Of a stretch of 64,000 bases of DNA, positions 61,705 through 64,000 are shown piece by piece. The stretch's first letter is position 1. Every line of letters starts with the position of its first letter. The notes under the pieces are model-generated. The model did not search any database, was not told the DNA's origin, and saw nothing but the letters and a program-made list of their open reading frames with translations. Source of the stretch: Vibrio sp. SNU_ST1 (GTDB taxonomy: Bacteria > Pseudomonadota > Gammaproteobacteria > Enterobacterales > Vibrionaceae); NCBI RefSeq assembly GCF_030563405.1, contig NZ_CP130748.1, positions 2,170,001 through 2,234,000 on the forward strand. Reading direction: 5' to 3'. Position numbers and translations under genes: made by a program.

Positions 61705-64000
61705 TTAACCGTGAGAAGTTCTTCCCACATTGTCATGACTAAGCTCTTTATTCAGCTCGGCTTCCACATGACCCGGCGAACGCGTTGAGCCAGAAATCAG
61801 TCGGTACATCGCAGGAATTACGAACAGAGTTACCAGTGTCGCGAAGCCCATACCGAAGAAGATAACCGTACCCACAGCTACTCGGCTTTCATAGCCAGCG
61901 CCCGTTGAAGTAATCAATGGAATCGCACCGGCTAGCGTGGTAAATGCCGTCATTAAGATTGGACGTAAACGTCGAGCTGAAGCATCAATGATCGCCTTTT
62001 CAAATTCAATACCACGATCTCGAAGTTGGTTGGCAAATTCGACGATCAAGATGCCGTTTTTGGTCACCATACCTATCAACATGATCATACCGATCTGGCT
62101 GTAAACGTTGAGCCCTTGACTCATCAGCACCAAGCCTAAGAAGCCACCAAAGATACCCATAGGTACGGTGAACATCACCACTAGCGGGTTGATGAAGCTT
62201 TCAAATTGCGCAGCCAATACCAAATACGCGACCAACATCGCTAGCGCGAACACCACGAGGATGCTCGATTGGTTCTCTTTGAAGTCTTTTGACTCGCCAG
62301 AGTAGCTTACTGAAATATCCCCCGGTAACTGCTCAATCGCTTGTTCATCGAGGAAGTCTAGTGCATCACCCAGCGTGTAACCTTCCATTAGGTTCGCTTT
62401 GATGGTCACCGATTTCTGCTTGTTGTAGTGCGACAAACGAATCGAGGACGCTACTTCTTCAATATGCGTTAGCGTATCCAGTGTCACCAATTCACCAGAT
62501 TGAGTTCGCATGTAGATTTGGCTTAAGTCATTGGCATTGTTAAAGCTGTTCTCATCGCCACGCAGGTAAACGTCGTACTCTTCACCACGTTCAACGAACG
62601 TCGTTTCACTCTTACCGCCCAGCATGATTTCTAACGTATCTGAAATATCCGAAACACTCACACCTAGCTCGGCTGCTCGTTGCTTATCTACGGTTACCAA
62701 CAGCTCTGGTGTTTTCTCAGAGTAATCGATGTCCGCACCTTCCATCATTGGCGAGTCTTCAGCAGCTTGCTTTAACAGTTCGCCCCATTTTTGAAGCTCA
62801 GAGTAATCAGAGCCACCCAGTACAAATTGCACAGGCTCACTTGAACCACCACGGAAGCCAGGCATGAACGGGAACACACGCACATCAGGAATACCCGCTA
62901 AAGACTTACGTACCTCACCCAAGGCTTGTTGTGCTGTTTCTTCACGTTCGTCCCAATCTTCCAAGATCATGATAACGAAGCCCGTTTGGTCGCCCGCATT
63001 ACCACCAAACGCTGGCGATTGAATGCTGAATGACTTTAAGAATCCTTGACCAAGCAGCGGCATTAGGCGCTCTTCAACGATGTCCATGTTGGCAGACATA
63101 CGGTTGTAACTGGTTGCATCGGCACCACGAACAAAAGCAAAGATAACACCACGGTCTTCTTGTGGCGTCAGTTGTGACGGCACTTGTTGCATCAAACCAT
63201 AACTACCGCCCATACACGCAATAATGATGATTGGAGCTGCCCAACGCCAGTTTAGAGCACGGCGCAATACCGATTTGTACCTAGCTTCTAACTTACCAAA
63301 CACACGTTCAACAAATTGATTGAAGCGATTAGGTTTCACGTTCGCTTTTAAAATCTTGCTGCCCAGAACCGGCGTCAAGGTTAATGCTATGACAGATGAA
63401 AAGATCACCGACATCGCCAATAGCACTGAGAACTCAGTAAACAGAAGACCTACCATGCCGTCCATGAAGGAGATTGGCAGGAATACCATCACCAATACTA
63501 GCGTGGTTGCGATTACCGCAAAGCCAACTTCACGCGTCCCCTTATAAGCCGCAAGCAATGGTGATTCACCACGTTCAATGTGGTGGAAAATATTCTCAAC
63601 CACCACAATCGCATCATCAACCACCAAACCGATAGACAGGATAAGTGCCATCAAGGTGATGAGGTTGATAGAGAAGCCAAAGTAGTACGCCGCAATAAAC
63701 GACGAGATTAGCGACACAGGAACGGTCACGGCTGGAATCAGCGTTGCACGCGCTTGGCCAATGAAGACGTAAAGCACGAGGATAACCAAACCACCCGTAA
63801 TAAAGAGTGTGCTGTAAACCTCTGAGATCGAACGGTCGATAAAGACAGTTGAGTCATAATCAATCGCCAAGCGAGTTCCGTCAGGCAAGAACTTTTGAAT
63901 AGCTTCTACTTCTTTATGGACTAAGTCAGCCACCTCAAGTGGGTTGGCATCAGACTGAGGCACAATGCCCATACTTACGTTAACAACGCCGTCACTCTTA
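61705..64000 (-). CDS. RND family efflux pump permease (C-terminal part; runs off the window)
   Basis: About 765 residues of the ~1030-residue pump are present; the coding frame continues through 64000, so the N-terminal quarter is missing and the leftmost in-window Met (63972) is not the start. Transmembrane helix 4 keeps the Asp-Asp pair (GLVVDDAIVVVEN), the second half contains FALAMLVAYLVLAAQFESFI and TKNGILIVEFANQLRDRG, as in AcrB/MexF-type pumps. It differs from the first pump in the window (Asp-Asn). Adaptor and regulator are not visible. Confidence 0.95.
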   Translation of the reverse strand, partial: KSDGVVNVSMGIVPQSDANPLEVADLVHKEVEAIQKFLPDGTRLAIDYDSTVFIDRSISEVYSTLFITGGLVILVLYVFIGQARATLIPAVTVPVSLISSFIAAYYFGFSINLITLMALILSIGLVVDDAIVVVENIFHHIERGESPLLAAYKGTREVGFAVIATTLVLVMVFLPISFMDGMVGLLFTEFSVLLAMSVIFSSVIALTLTPVLGSKILKANVKPNRFNQFVERVFGKLEARYKSVLRRALNWRWAAPIIIIACMGGSYGLMQQVPSQLTPQEDRGVIFAFVRGADATSYNRMSANMDIVEERLMPLLGQGFLKSFSIQSPAFGGNAGDQTGFVIMILEDWDEREETAQQALGEVRKSLAGIPDVRVFPFMPGFRGGSSEPVQFVLGGSDYSELQKWGELLKQAAEDSPMMEGADIDYSEKTPELLVTVDKQRAAELGVSVSDISDTLEIMLGGKSETTFVERGEEYDVYLRGDENSFNNANDLSQIYMRTQSGELVTLDTLTHIEEVASSIRLSHYNKQKSVTIKANLMEGYTLGDALDFLDEQAIEQLPGDISVSYSGESKDFKENQSSILVVFALAMLVAYLVLAAQFESFINPLVVMFTVPMGIFGGFLGLVLMSQGLNVYSQIGMIMLIGMVTKNGILIVEFANQLRDRGIEFEKAIIDASARRLRPILMTAFTTLAGAIPLITSTGAGYESRVAVGTVIFFGMGFATLVTLFVIPAMYRLISGSTRSPGHVEAELNKELSHDNVGRTSHG

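Noticed and set aside
1..64000. A CRISPR array, prophage or integron
   Set aside because: No regularly spaced repeats, no integrase or phage structural genes and no attC-like series were seen.

Overview
The window reads as a chromosomal segment of a marine Vibrio, most plausibly of the Splendidus or Harveyi group. The grounds are the overall protein families, many small Vibrio-type lipoproteins, an aerobactin-uptake locus of the Vibrio vat/iut type, two RND pumps, and a block whose order (ffs, atl, ybaY, tesB, decR) is shared with E. coli. I see no phage, insertion sequence with a transposase, CRISPR array or tRNA. Most genes look ordinary; the accessory character lies in small islands of low-GC sequence, gene remnants and short genes.

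Layout. 1-2.3 kb: the N-terminal part of a ZntA-type metal ATPase behind a ZntR-type operator, and a MATE exporter. 2.3-9.2 kb: CBS protein, YbiB-like protein, DsbA-like oxidoreductase, PpiB, MarR and LysR regulators. 9.2-12.3 kb: an inner-membrane protein/HlyD adaptor pair and a lipoprotein. 12.4-17.5 kb: an RND pump operon with a divergent TetR regulator and a 27-bp perfect palindrome between them. 17.5-22 kb: LysR/YdhR, lipocalin Blc, amidohydrolase. 22-31.1 kb: iron locus with an MFS transporter, vatC-vatD-vatB, the GntR-family repressor iutR and the aerobactin receptor iutA; no aerobactin biosynthesis genes are present.

31-37.5 kb is a patchwork: a membrane protein, an amidohydrolase whose catalytic core has been deleted, a lipase-like lipoprotein, a low-GC stretch with tiny ORFs, an unidentified 183-residue protein, RlpA-like lipoprotein, VOC protein and LysE exporter with an Lrp regulator. 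38-42.7 kb: globin, a VOC remnant, soxR, an FMN reductase preceded by a textbook SoxR box, and a protein fusing two CDGSH iron-sulphur domains to a glutamate-synthase-like FMN barrel. 42.9-51.7 kb: a VpsR-like sigma-54 activator, a large secreted protein, a broken AarF-like gene, a flippase and two glycosyltransferases; two sequences resembling sigma-54 (-24/-12) promoters sit before the secreted protein and before the second glycosyltransferase, which suggests one regulon for surface or extracellular material.

51.7-55.2 kb: RNase H with a hybrid-binding domain, AzlCD with an AraC regulator, a lipoprotein. 55.3-60 kb: 4.5S RNA, atl, ybaY, tesB flanked by two copies of a 161-162 bp repeat with inverted ends, a coiled-coil membrane protein with a 15-residue repeat, and decR divergent from a PLP enzyme that probably degrades cysteine. 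61-64 kb: a DUF1244 protein and the C-terminal three quarters of a second RND pump that runs off the window.
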